Shown here piece by piece: positions 18,246-24,681 of a DNA stretch of 24,681 nucleotides. Origin of the DNA: Bacteroidales bacterium Bact_16 (GTDB lineage: Bacteria > Bacteroidota > Bacteroidia > Bacteroidales > UBA932); NCBI GenBank assembly GCA_001602885.1, contig LUZH01000006.1, positions 1 to 24,681 on the forward strand, in the 5' to 3' direction. Below the pieces are notes generated by a model that was not told where the DNA came from, made no database searches, and worked only from the letters and a program-made list of their open reading frames with translations. How positions within the stretch are numbered: position 1 is the first letter of the stretch; every line of letters starts with the position of its first letter. The translations under genes and the position numbers were made by a program.

Positions 18246-20645
18246 TTAAAAACGTTTGAAGAATTCGGCCCGGATGCTTTGCCAGCGGCGCTCCTTCCAC
18301 ATCGAGTGGCCGCAGAGCGGCTCGCAGTGGAACTCCTTGGGAGCGCGGACCTGGTTGTATCCGGCGAAGTTGGTGTGCGGGGGGCAGGTCGGGTCCTGCA
18401 GGCCGAAGGCCATGTAGACCGGACACTCCACCCGGTCGGTGAAGTTCTTGACGTCGAAGTAGGACAGGGTCCGGAAGAGGTCCTCCCGGTCGATGCCGGC
18501 CGCGTCGGCCGCCTGAAACACTTCGTGGACCGGCCACCAGACGATGCGGGCGTAGTCGGGATAGTCGCTCAGGAACGGGACGCTCGGCGCGATGGCGCGC
18601 ACGCGGTGGTCCAGGCTGCCGGCAATCCAGGTGAAGGCGCCTCCCTGGCTGTCGCCCCAGGCGAAGATGCGGGAGGTGTCGGCGCGGTCCAGCGTGCAGA
18701 CGAAGTCGATGGCGCGGACGATGTCGCAGAAGGCGCCGCGGTAGTAGAAATTCTCTTTGCTGTCGAGGCCGCGGTCGATCCAGCGGCCTTCTTTCTCCTT
18801 GAAGATGCCCTGCCCGCGCACGCTCACCAGGAACTGGATCTTGTCCGGCTCGGCGGCCGGATCATACCAGAACGGGTCGGCGCCGTAGCCCATCAGCTCC
18901 ATCGAGACGGGATATTTCCCTGCCTTGACGGGGACGCAGAGGATGCCGCCCGCCGTGGCGCCGCCCAGGGATTTGAAGCGGACGCGGTAGGAGGTGCGGA
19001 GGCTGTCGGAATGCTCCGGGACGGGCTCGAGCTCCGCGTCCATCGGGACGGCGGCGAGCTCGGCGAGGGTCTGCTCCCAGAAGGCGTCGAAGTCCGGCTG
19101 CTTGTCCTGCGGACTCTCGACGCGCTCGGGGTTGATGCCGATATTGAACGACTGGTGCCCGCCCAGACGGACCTCATAGAAGCCGGGATCGAGCGCGTCC
19201 AGCTGGATGCTGAAGCGGGCCGGGCTACCGGGGCGGACCCGGGCGGTCTCCGTGACGGTCAGCAGGGTGTCCGGCGTGGCGGACATCAGCTCCACGTCGC
19301 GGACGAGGGCCGCCGTGACGGGGTAGTCGCCCGCTGTGCGGGACGCCGCGCGGATTTCGAGCGCGCGCGGCCCGTCCCCGTAGAACATCCAACTCTCGGG
19401 ATCGGGCGCCCACACGGTGAGGACATGGGCGAGGCTGTCGGTATAGCTGCGAATGACCGCGACGGTGCTGCTGTCGGTGGCGTACACGCCGTTGAGGCCC
19501 TGGGCCTCCTGCGGCGGATCGCCGGCGAGCGCGTCGCCCTCCTGCCAGAACTGGTGCTCGCGGTTCTGCTCTGCGTAGCCGCTCCACGTCCAGAAGTTGC
19601 ATCCGGCCAACCGGCCGGCCTTGCGGGCGGAATCGAGCACGCGGGAGAAGACGTATTTATAATAACGGTCGCGCAGGTCGGTGGTGCTGTCGTTGAGCCA
19701 GGCGAAACCGTCGCGCGGGAAGCCGAACTCCTCGATCACGACCGGCTTGCGCAGGTCGTAGGCGCGCTCCAGGTGCTCGTCGATATAGCGGCCGGTCTGC
19801 CACAGGGCGCTGTAGAGGGCGTTCTCGGGGTGCTCGCCGGCCAGCACGTGCGCCTGCGCCCAGCCCCAGTTGTAGGGCCAGATGTGGATCGTGATGTAGT
19901 CGATGTCCGGGCAGTCGTTGAGCCGGGTGAAGAGCTCGATGTCGGAGTTGGAGCCCATCGACCCTTCGTTGCCGGTGCTGACCATGTGGCGGGGGTCGAT
20001 CGACTTGATCAGGCGGGCCGTCCCCTGGACGTAGGCGACGAAATCGTCGATCCGGGCCGGATCCTCGCTGAAGGGACGCGGCTCGTTGCAGATCTGCCAG
20101 GAGAACACGGCGGGGGACTTGCGGTAGCGCTCCACCACCCGGCGGACGTGCTCCTGGAAGAGCGCGACCGCCTTGGGGTTGGAGGCAAAGGCATACATCG
20201 ACGTCATGTAGGCGTTGTAGCCCTGGACGGCCGGATGGGGCTGCTCACCGGCGCCGGCCTTTTCCAGCCAGGAGCGGTAGCCGTCGGGGCTCCACTCCCA
20301 GGCATTGTTGAGGAAAAGGACGGCCGACATCCCTCTTTTTTCCAACTCACTGAGGACGATGTCCATTCCGGCGAAATTCTCATCCGTGGCCAGGATCCGG
20401 AGGTTGTCCAGACCGAGGCTGTGCAGGGCGTCCAGCTCCGCGGTGAAGCGCTCAGGATCGCTGAGGGCCAGCTGCGAAGCATACCAGACGTTGGTGCCGA
20501 TGAAATATGCGGGTTCGCCGTTCCGTACGATCCGTCCGTCTTCGACGGTCCAGAACGGCTCCCGGGACTTGCATCCGACGATGCAAGAGATTGTAAATAA
20601 GACGATTAGTAATTTTCTAAGTGTGCTTGTAACAGGTGCGCGCAT
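18246..20645 (-). CDS. Bifunctional GH5_7 beta-mannanase / CE7 acetylesterase lipoprotein
   Basis: 799 aa from the ATG at 20645; the frame also opens at a TTG at 20669, but that lies inside the predicted promoter. Lipoprotein signal with Cys at 25 (CIVGC). Residues about 30-390 are a GH5_7-type mannanase: YFIGTNVWYASQL, acid/base E188 in WQICNEPRPF, IHIWPYNWGW, and nucleophile E306 in VIEEFGFPRDG. A beta-sandwich linker domain follows (about 400-510, ending FNIGINPERV). Residues about 515-799 are a CE7 (AXE1) alpha/beta hydrolase beginning SPQDKQPDFDAFW, with Ser 666 in WGDSQGGA, Asp 751 in GLQDPTCPP and His 780 in CGHSMW. All catalytic residues of both halves are present. The protein should cut the mannan backbone and remove O-acetyl groups at the cell surface. 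It is the first gene after the operon promoter, directly before SusC. Acetyl-mannan as substrate is inference; CE7 enzymes also act on acetyl-xylooligosaccharides. Confidence 0.9.
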   Translation of the reverse strand: MRAPVTSTLRKLLIVLFTISCIVGCKSREPFWTVEDGRIVRNGEPAYFIGTNVWYASQLALSDPERFTAELDALHSLGLDNLRILATDENFAGMDIVLSELEKRGMSAVLFLNNAWEWSPDGYRSWLEKAGAGEQPHPAVQGYNAYMTSMYAFASNPKAVALFQEHVRRVVERYRKSPAVFSWQICNEPRPFSEDPARIDDFVAYVQGTARLIKSIDPRHMVSTGNEGSMGSNSDIELFTRLNDCPDIDYITIHIWPYNWGWAQAHVLAGEHPENALYSALWQTGRYIDEHLERAYDLRKPVVIEEFGFPRDGFAWLNDSTTDLRDRYYKYVFSRVLDSARKAGRLAGCNFWTWSGYAEQNREHQFWQEGDALAGDPPQEAQGLNGVYATDSSTVAVIRSYTDSLAHVLTVWAPDPESWMFYGDGPRALEIRAASRTAGDYPVTAALVRDVELMSATPDTLLTVTETARVRPGSPARFSIQLDALDPGFYEVRLGGHQSFNIGINPERVESPQDKQPDFDAFWEQTLAELAAVPMDAELEPVPEHSDSLRTSYRVRFKSLGGATAGGILCVPVKAGKYPVSMELMGYGADPFWYDPAAEPDKIQFLVSVRGQGIFKEKEGRWIDRGLDSKENFYYRGAFCDIVRAIDFVCTLDRADTSRIFAWGDSQGGAFTWIAGSLDHRVRAIAPSVPFLSDYPDYARIVWWPVHEVFQAADAAGIDREDLFRTLSYFDVKNFTDRVECPVYMAFGLQDPTCPPHTNFAGYNQVRAPKEFHCEPLCGHSMWKERRWQSIRAEFFKRF

Positions 20646-20666
20646 AATTATGTGTAATAACAGGGG

Positions 20667-20698
20667 CAAAATTACGCGCTTCCCCTACCTGAAACAAG
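20667..20698 (-). promoter_or_regulatory. Predicted PUL operon promoter (Bacteroidota -33/-7 type)
   Basis: On the minus strand a TAATTTTG (20674-20667) fits the -7 consensus TAnnTTTG exactly, and CTTG (20698-20695), one mismatch from TTTG, sits at the expected -33 distance (26 nt between centres). The inferred transcript start is near 20663, giving a leader of about 18 nt before the ATG at 20645. No other element of this kind was found between here and the end of the minus-strand operon. Confidence 0.55.
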
Positions 20699-20702
20699 TA
20701 CG

Positions 20703-20724
20703 ATTTTGTCAAATATTGCAAAAT
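20703..20724. promoter_or_regulatory. Inverted repeat upstream of the PUL promoter, candidate regulator site
   Basis: Arms ATTTTG (20703-20708) and CAAAAT (20719-20724) flank a 10-nt AT-rich centre, directly upstream of the predicted -33 box and centred about 50 nt before the inferred transcript start. That is a suitable position for an activator such as the AraC-family protein encoded next door. It has no GC stem and no U-run placed as in a terminator. AT-rich six-base arms can arise by chance. Confidence 0.35.
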
Positions 20725-20730
20725 TCCTGC

Positions 20731-21606
20731 TTAGACTATTACTTTTTTCTTCTTGTAGATCTGCCGGAACTCGCGCGGGGACATTCCGCGCTTGGCCTTG
20801 AAGATGCGGTTGAAATTGGACAGGTTGTTGAATCCGCACTGGTAGCAGATCTCGGAGATGTTCTGCGAGGTGTCCACCAGCTCGCGGGCCGCGTGCCCGA
20901 GCCGGATGTCGATCAGGTAGCTGGTCAGCGTGCGGTCGGTGTGCTGCCGGAAGAAGCGGCTGAAGGAGCTGGGACTCATCCCGACCAGGTCTGCCATCAT
21001 TTCCAGCGTGAGCGGCTCGGCGTAATGTGCGTTGATGTATTCCTTGACCTTGAGCACGCGCCGGCTCTCGTGGTCGCGCGGGGCGTGGGCGAAGGAGCTG
21101 CTGGCCAGGATGCGGTAGTCGGAGCCGGAGAGCTCGTAGAGCAGCTGCAGGCAGTTGATGAACTGGTTGAAAGAGTCTTTCTCTGAAGCGAGTGTGTCCA
21201 GTCGGTGGTACACTTTCATGATCGTCTCCTGCGGGAATGCGATCCCGTGCGTGGCGCGTTCCAGCATCTTGGCGATGCGCGAGAACTGGTTCTTGCCGAG
21301 GAGCCCGTCGCCGAACAGGTCCGGCGAGAACTGGATCGTGATCTCCCGGATGTCTTCCGCCGTGCAGCTGCCCTGCTCCCAGATGTGCTCGAGGTTCTCG
21401 CCGGAGATGAGCACCAGGTCCAGGGCGGAGGTCTCCTCCACGCTGTCGCCGACGATGCGGCGCAGCCCCTGCCCGTTCTGGATGAAATTGAGTTCGTATT
21501 CCCGGTGCTGGTGCAGCGGGTAGGTGAACTGGCTCTTGTGGCGCTCGACGATGTAGAAGCAGTCGCGCTGGGAGAGGGGGGTGATCTCGGAAAGGACGGT
21601 GGACAT
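20731..21606 (-). CDS. AraC-family transcriptional regulator (cupin sensor + HTH)
   Basis: 291 aa, cytoplasmic. The N-terminal half has a cupin-like sensor (about 18-100) with the HQHREYELNFIQNG strand pair typical of sugar-sensing AraC proteins. The C-terminal double HTH spans about 185-285: first helix pair LEMMADLVGMSPSSFSRFFR (201-220), second ISEICYQCGFNNLSNFNRIF (250-269), then the conserved MSPREFRQ motif. It lies 85 nt upstream of the GH5_7-CE7 gene on the same strand and divergent from the epimerase gene, so it probably controls both transcripts in response to a (gluco)mannan-derived sugar. It is not a hybrid two-component sensor or an ECF sigma/anti-sigma pair, the more common regulators of SusCD loci. 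Effector is unknown. The C-terminus ends in a Lys-rich tail. Confidence 0.9.
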   Translation of the reverse strand: MSTVLSEITPLSQRDCFYIVERHKSQFTYPLHQHREYELNFIQNGQGLRRIVGDSVEETSALDLVLISGENLEHIWEQGSCTAEDIREITIQFSPDLFGDGLLGKNQFSRIAKMLERATHGIAFPQETIMKVYHRLDTLASEKDSFNQFINCLQLLYELSGSDYRILASSSFAHAPRDHESRRVLKVKEYINAHYAEPLTLEMMADLVGMSPSSFSRFFRQHTDRTLTSYLIDIRLGHAARELVDTSQNISEICYQCGFNNLSNFNRIFKAKRGMSPREFRQIYKKKKVIV

Positions 21607-21748
21607 TTTTGCGTATTCTTTGGCGCAAATATAGAATTTATTCTTTAAAATGATACTTTCTTAACTATTATTTTGCGTTTTTCCGGGCCCCTGCATTTCC
21701 TTTGCAACATTTTTCTAACTTTGGCAACGCAAGCAGATTAGACCAATT
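21607..21748. promoter_or_regulatory. Divergent promoter region between regulator and epimerase
   Basis: 142-nt gap. For the regulator (minus strand), TATATTTG at 21633-21626 fits TAnnTTTG; no -33 TTTG is seen at the right distance. For the epimerase (plus strand), TAACTTTG at 21716-21723 also fits, likewise without a well-placed -33 box; it would give a leader of about 22 nt before the ATG at 21749. An inverted repeat, TTTGCG (21608-21613) and CGCAAA (21624-21629), overlaps the regulator's -7 element. TTTGCAAC (21701-21708) and TTTGGCAAC (21720-21728) form a near-direct repeat next to the epimerase promoter. These are candidate operator sites only. Confidence 0.45.
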
Positions 21749-22930
21749 ATGCAACCGATATTTTTCCGTTCCGCACTCGAGCGCGAGCTCACGCAGGGGA
21801 TCCTTCCCTTCTGGCTGCAGCGTATGCAGGATCCGGTCGGCGGCTGGTATGGCCGCATCGCCGGCGACGGCTCCCTCGTGCCCGACGCGCCCCGGGGCGC
21901 CATCCTCAACGCCCGGATCCTGTGGACGTTCGCGTCCGCGTTCCGGCTGACCGGGGACCCGACCTACCGGGAGGCAGCCGCCCGCGCGTATGCCGAAGTG
22001 CGCGACCGCTTCTACGACCCGCAATACGGCGGGGTCTATTGGAGCCTGACCGCCGACGGCCGGCCCCTCGACACCAAGAAACAGTTCTACGCGATCGCCT
22101 TCACGGTCTACGGCCTGGCGGAGTATCACCGCGCCGCCGGCGTCCCCGAGGCGCTGGACCTGGCCGTCCGCCTGTACCGCGACATCGAAGCCCACAGCTT
22201 CGACGCGGCCGGCGGCGGCTACCTTGAAGCCTGTACACGCGCGTGGGAACCCATAGAAGACATGCGCCTGTCGGACAAGGACCGCAACGACGCCAAGACG
22301 ATGAACACGCACCTGCACATCCTGGAGGGCTACACCAGCCTCTACCGGGTGTGGAAGGACGCGGGCCTGCGCGGCCAGCTGCGCGGCCTGCTGGAGACCT
22401 TCCTGGACCGCATCCTGCGCCCGGACGGCCACCTGGGCCTGTTCTTCGACACGGACTGGCGTTCCCAGTCGGAGATGGTCTCCTACGGCCACGACATCGA
22501 GGCCTCCTGGCTGCTCGAAGAGGCGGCGGACCTGCTGGACGACGCCGCGCTGGGCGCCCGCACGACGCAGGCCTGCCGGCGCATCGCCTTCGCTTCGCTC
22601 GAAGGCTGGACGCAGGGCGGGGGGATGATCTACGAATGGGACCCCGCGACGGGCCACCGCGACGCCGACCGCCACTGGTGGGTGCAGGCGGAGACGGTCG
22701 TGGGCTGCTGGAACCGCTTCCAGCGCGACGGCGACCCGGCGTGGGCCGACAAGGCGGAAGATACCTGGAAGTTCATCCGGGAGCACCTCATCTGCCCGGA
22801 TGGCGAGTGGTACTGGAGCCTGCGCGCGGACGGGACGCACAACGTCACGGACGACCGCGCCGGCTTCTGGAAATGTCCCTACCACAACGGGCGGATGTGC
22901 ATGGAAATCCTTGAAAGAATCAAGATATGA
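21749..22930 (+). CDS. Cellobiose/mannobiose 2-epimerase (AGE superfamily)
   Basis: 393 aa, no signal peptide, cytoplasmic. An (alpha/alpha)6-barrel epimerase of the N-acylglucosamine 2-epimerase superfamily, in the cellobiose 2-epimerase group (EC 5.1.3.11), which flips C2 of the reducing-end residue of beta-1,4 disaccharides. Visible signatures: LNARILWTFA (53-62), KKQFYAIAFTVYGLAEY, NTHLHILEGY (186-195), YGHDIEASWL (246-255), HRDADRHWWVQAE (303-315) and WKCPYHNGRMCME (374-386). H248 and H379 match the two catalytic His of characterised epimerases, and H188/H190 the third active-site His region. Here it would turn mannobiose into Man-Glc for GH130 and Glc-Man into cellobiose for GH94. It is transcribed away from the regulator and overlaps the esterase gene by ATGA. 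Confidence 0.93.
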   Translation: MQPIFFRSALERELTQGILPFWLQRMQDPVGGWYGRIAGDGSLVPDAPRGAILNARILWTFASAFRLTGDPTYREAAARAYAEVRDRFYDPQYGGVYWSLTADGRPLDTKKQFYAIAFTVYGLAEYHRAAGVPEALDLAVRLYRDIEAHSFDAAGGGYLEACTRAWEPIEDMRLSDKDRNDAKTMNTHLHILEGYTSLYRVWKDAGLRGQLRGLLETFLDRILRPDGHLGLFFDTDWRSQSEMVSYGHDIEASWLLEEAADLLDDAALGARTTQACRRIAFASLEGWTQGGGMIYEWDPATGHRDADRHWWVQAETVVGCWNRFQRDGDPAWADKAEDTWKFIREHLICPDGEWYWSLRADGTHNVTDDRAGFWKCPYHNGRMCMEILERIKI

Positions 22931-24369
22931 GAAAGACACTTATCCTCCTGGCGGCCCTGCTCCTGAGCGTGTCCGCCTTTGCGAAACTTGAACTCCGCCA
23001 GCCCTGCAGCGACGGCATGGTCCTGCAGCAGCAGACGTCGGCCGTGGTCTGGGGCAAGGCCGACCCGGGCCAGCGCGTGACGGTCGTCCCGTCCTGGGAC
23101 CGCCGCAAATACGCCGCCCAGGCCGATGCGGACGGCTTCTGGCAGGTGTCCGTGCAGACGCCCGCCGCTTCCTATACCAAGTATGCCATCCAGATTTCCG
23201 CGGGCCGCGAGCGCCTGACCATCAGCGACGTGCTGGTCGGCGAAGTGTGGTTCGCCTCCGGCCAGAGCAATATGGAGATGCCCATCCGCGGCTTCGGCGG
23301 CTGCCCGGTCGAGGGCGCCGCGGACGTGATCACGGCGGCGCCGATGCGCGACCGCATCCGGATGTTCAAGGTTCCGCGCGCGCGGAGCTACGAGCCCCTC
23401 GCCGAGATCGAGGGCGCGTGGTGGCGCGCCGACGCGACGACGGTGTCGGAGATGAGCGCCACGGGCTATTTCTTCGCCCGCAAGCTCAACGAGACGCTGG
23501 ACGTGCCGGTCGGCATCCTGTTCAGCGCCTACGGCGGCTCCAAGGTGGAGAGCTGGCTGCCGCAGGAAATCGTCGAGACCTATCCGGACATCCCGACGGA
23601 CAGCGCGTCGGTCGAGGCACTGCCCTATGAATACTACAGCCCTTATATGATGTACAACGCGATGGTCGTCCCCGTCAAGGGCTACACCATCAAGGGCTTC
23701 ATCTGGTACCAGGGTTGCTCCAACGTGGGTTTTGACGCGACCTACAGCGAGCGCCTGCAGAAGATGGTGTCGGTGTGGCGCGCCGACTGGGGCGACACCG
23801 ACGCCCGCCTGCCGTTCTACCAGGTGGAGATCGCCCCGTACCGCTACGGCGACGGGCCCGAGGGCGCGCTGCTGCGCCGTGCGCAGCACGACGCGGCCAA
23901 GCGCATGCCCAACGGCGGCATCGCCGTGACCAACGACCTGGTCTATTCCTACGAGATCGACCAGATCCACCCCGCGCGCAAGCGCGAAGTGGGGGAGCGC
24001 CTGGCCTACCTGGCCCTGCACCGCGACTACGGCCTGGACCGTGTCGCGTGCTGTTCGCCGGAGGCCGTGCGCGCCTTCAAGGCGCCCGCCGGCCCGAAGA
24101 CCGAGCCTGGCTTGGTTTTTGTAGAACTCGCTGAGTGTCCGGACGGTCTGGATCGCAGCGTCGAGATAGAAGGTTTGGAAATCGCCGGAGCCGACGGCGT
24201 TATGTATCCGGTCAGGGAGGCCCGGATCTTCGGCCACTTTATGATGGTACGCAGCGACTCGGTGCCCGAACCGCGGGTTCTCCGCTATGGATGGGGCTGT
24301 TTCACACCGGGAAACCTGCATGCCGTATCAGGCTTGCCGCTTGTCCCTTTCGAATTGGTCATAGAATAA
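22927..24369 (+). CDS. Secreted SGNH acetylesterase (sialate O-acetylesterase/SASA family)
   Basis: 480 aa. Cleavable signal peptide (about 1-19, ending SAFA) without lipobox, so probably periplasmic. An N-terminal beta domain (about 20-100) precedes the SGNH hydrolase: catalytic Ser 114 in ASGQSNMEMP, the AYGGSKVESWLPQE block (201-214), WYQG (260-263) and the DQIHP motif (D345, H348). A C-terminal beta segment closes the protein. The family includes esterases that remove O-acetyl groups from glycans, including PUL-encoded acetyl-mannan and acetyl-xylan esterases. Here deacetylation of imported glucomannan oligosaccharides is the best guess; the name sialate esterase should not be taken as function. 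The residue after WYQG is Cys rather than the usual Glu. It is translationally coupled to the cytoplasmic epimerase by a 4-nt overlap and followed by a strong terminator. Confidence 0.87.
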   Translation: MRKTLILLAALLLSVSAFAKLELRQPCSDGMVLQQQTSAVVWGKADPGQRVTVVPSWDRRKYAAQADADGFWQVSVQTPAASYTKYAIQISAGRERLTISDVLVGEVWFASGQSNMEMPIRGFGGCPVEGAADVITAAPMRDRIRMFKVPRARSYEPLAEIEGAWWRADATTVSEMSATGYFFARKLNETLDVPVGILFSAYGGSKVESWLPQEIVETYPDIPTDSASVEALPYEYYSPYMMYNAMVVPVKGYTIKGFIWYQGCSNVGFDATYSERLQKMVSVWRADWGDTDARLPFYQVEIAPYRYGDGPEGALLRRAQHDAAKRMPNGGIAVTNDLVYSYEIDQIHPARKREVGERLAYLALHRDYGLDRVACCSPEAVRAFKAPAGPKTEPGLVFVELAECPDGLDRSVEIEGLEIAGADGVMYPVREARIFGHFMMVRSDSVPEPRVLRYGWGCFTPGNLHAVSGLPLVPFELVIE

Positions 24370-24408
24370 TAAATTAAGAAAACGAACAGGCTCACAGCCG
24401 CTTCCCAG

Positions 24409-24438
24409 ACAATCCGGTCTTGTACCGGATTGTTTTTT
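24409..24438 (+). terminator. Rho-independent terminator after the epimerase-esterase unit
   Basis: Arms ACAATCCGGT (24409-24418) and ACCGGATTGT (24424-24433) pair perfectly around a 5-nt loop and run straight into a T tract (24433-24438). It lies 40 nt after the esterase stop and closes the plus-strand unit. Confidence 0.88.
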
Positions 24439-24450
24439 ATTGTACATTTG
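24419..24450 (+). promoter_or_regulatory. Predicted promoter of the SPFH-domain gene
   Basis: TACATTTG (24443-24450) fits the -7 consensus TAnnTTTG, and CTTG (24419-24422) lies at the -33 distance (26 nt between centres) inside the loop of the preceding terminator. The inferred leader is about 24 nt. The rest of the gap from 24370 to 24478 shows nothing else. Confidence 0.5.
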
Positions 24451-24478
24451 AAGGTTGCAAAATACTACCTTATCCGAT

Positions 24479-24681
24479 ATGAAAAAGACCAAATTTTATT
24501 CCGTGCTTGCCATCTGTCTGGGGGCGTTCGTCCTGTTCCTCGCCACCTGCACGAAGATGGTGGACAATTCCGAGATCGGCATCAAGTTCAAGAAATTCTC
24601 GCTGACCGACCAGGGCGAGCTCGTCGCCAACCAGGTCTCCGGTCTGACCTTCTTCAATCCGATCACCACGCGGGTCTTCAC
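24479..24681 (+). CDS. SPFH/band-7 (prohibitin-like) protein, N-terminal part (cut by window edge)
   Basis: I read this frame by hand from the ATG at 24479; 67 full codons lie in the window. A hydrophobic N-terminal segment (residues 9-23) ends at Cys 24 (LATC), so it is either a lipoprotein signal or a membrane anchor. After it, NSEIGIKFKKFSLTDQGEL and SGLTFFNPITTRVF match the start of an SPFH/band-7 domain (the x-x-x-V/I-G-I-x-x-x pattern followed by a G-x-x-F-x-x-P strand). Such proteins form membrane-associated oligomers; a specific role cannot be given. It is separated from the PUL by a terminator and has its own promoter, so it is probably unrelated housekeeping and marks the right border of the locus. 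Confidence 0.7.
   Translation, partial: MKKTKFYSVLAICLGAFVLFLATCTKMVDNSEIGIKFKKFSLTDQGELVANQVSGLTFFNPITTRVF

Noticed and set aside
18237..20600. Plus-strand open frame (787 codons) opposite the GH5_7-CE7 gene
   Set aside because: Shadow of a gene with two intact catalytic domains.
20646..20669. Upstream extension of the GH5_7-CE7 gene to a TTG start
   Set aside because: It overlaps the predicted -7 element; the ATG at 20645 gives a normal lipoprotein signal peptide.
20703..20724. Inverted repeat after the regulator stop as a terminator
   Set aside because: Short AT-only arms, no GC-rich stem and no U-run directly after it; a regulatory site is more plausible.
22879..24321. Minus-strand open frame opposite the SASA esterase
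   Set aside because: The esterase on the plus strand has a signal peptide and catalytic motifs; the antisense product has none.
22927..24369. True sialic acid metabolism role for the SASA-family esterase
   Set aside because: No sialidase, sialate lyase or sialic acid transporter nearby; the surrounding genes all point to mannan.

Overview
The window is almost entirely one polysaccharide utilization locus (PUL) of a Bacteroidota (Bacteroidales-type) bacterium. The evidence is a SusC/SusD pair, surface lipoproteins with TIG and BACON domains, -7 promoter elements of the TAnnTTTG type and few Shine-Dalgarno sequences. The DNA is strongly GC-rich (by eye above 60%), so this is not a typical low-GC Bacteroides; I cannot name the genus. 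The predicted substrate is an acetylated galactoglucomannan or glucomannan (beta-1,4-mannan with Glc in the backbone, Gal side groups and O-acetyl groups).

Layout. A minus-strand block runs from about 21.6 kb down to the left edge: AraC-family regulator; an apparent promoter; a GH5_7 mannanase fused to a CE7 acetylesterase; SusC; SusD; a two-TIG surface glycan-binding protein; a six-TIG surface protein with a duplicated C-terminal domain; a strong hairpin; GH26; BACON-GH5 (GH5_4-like); a second GH26; GH130 mannosylglucose phosphorylase; a GPH-family sugar:cation symporter; GH94 cellobiose phosphorylase; and the start of a GH36 alpha-galactosidase cut by the window edge. The genes from SusC onward are tightly packed (17 nt or less, or overlapping) apart from the 54-nt hairpin gap. 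Divergent from the regulator on the plus strand lie a cellobiose/mannobiose 2-epimerase and, overlapping it by 4 nt, a secreted SGNH (SASA-type) acetylesterase. A strong terminator follows, then a new unit starting with an SPFH/band-7 lipoprotein-like gene cut by the right edge.

How it should work (inference from families). Surface binding proteins and lipoprotein mannanases/glucanases capture and cut the polymer, the two esterases deacetylate it, and SusCD imports oligosaccharides. GH36 and GH26 trim them to disaccharides in the periplasm, and the symporter moves these into the cytoplasm. There a single epimerase converts a reducing-end Man to Glc: Man-Man becomes Man-Glc (split by GH130) and Glc-Man becomes cellobiose (split by GH94). 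One epimerase and two phosphorylases could therefore handle all four backbone disaccharides of glucomannan while conserving bond energy as sugar-1-phosphates. No beta-mannosidase or beta-glucosidase is seen in the window.

No tRNA, rRNA, CRISPR, insertion sequence or integrase was seen, and no intergenic stretch exceeds 300 bases.
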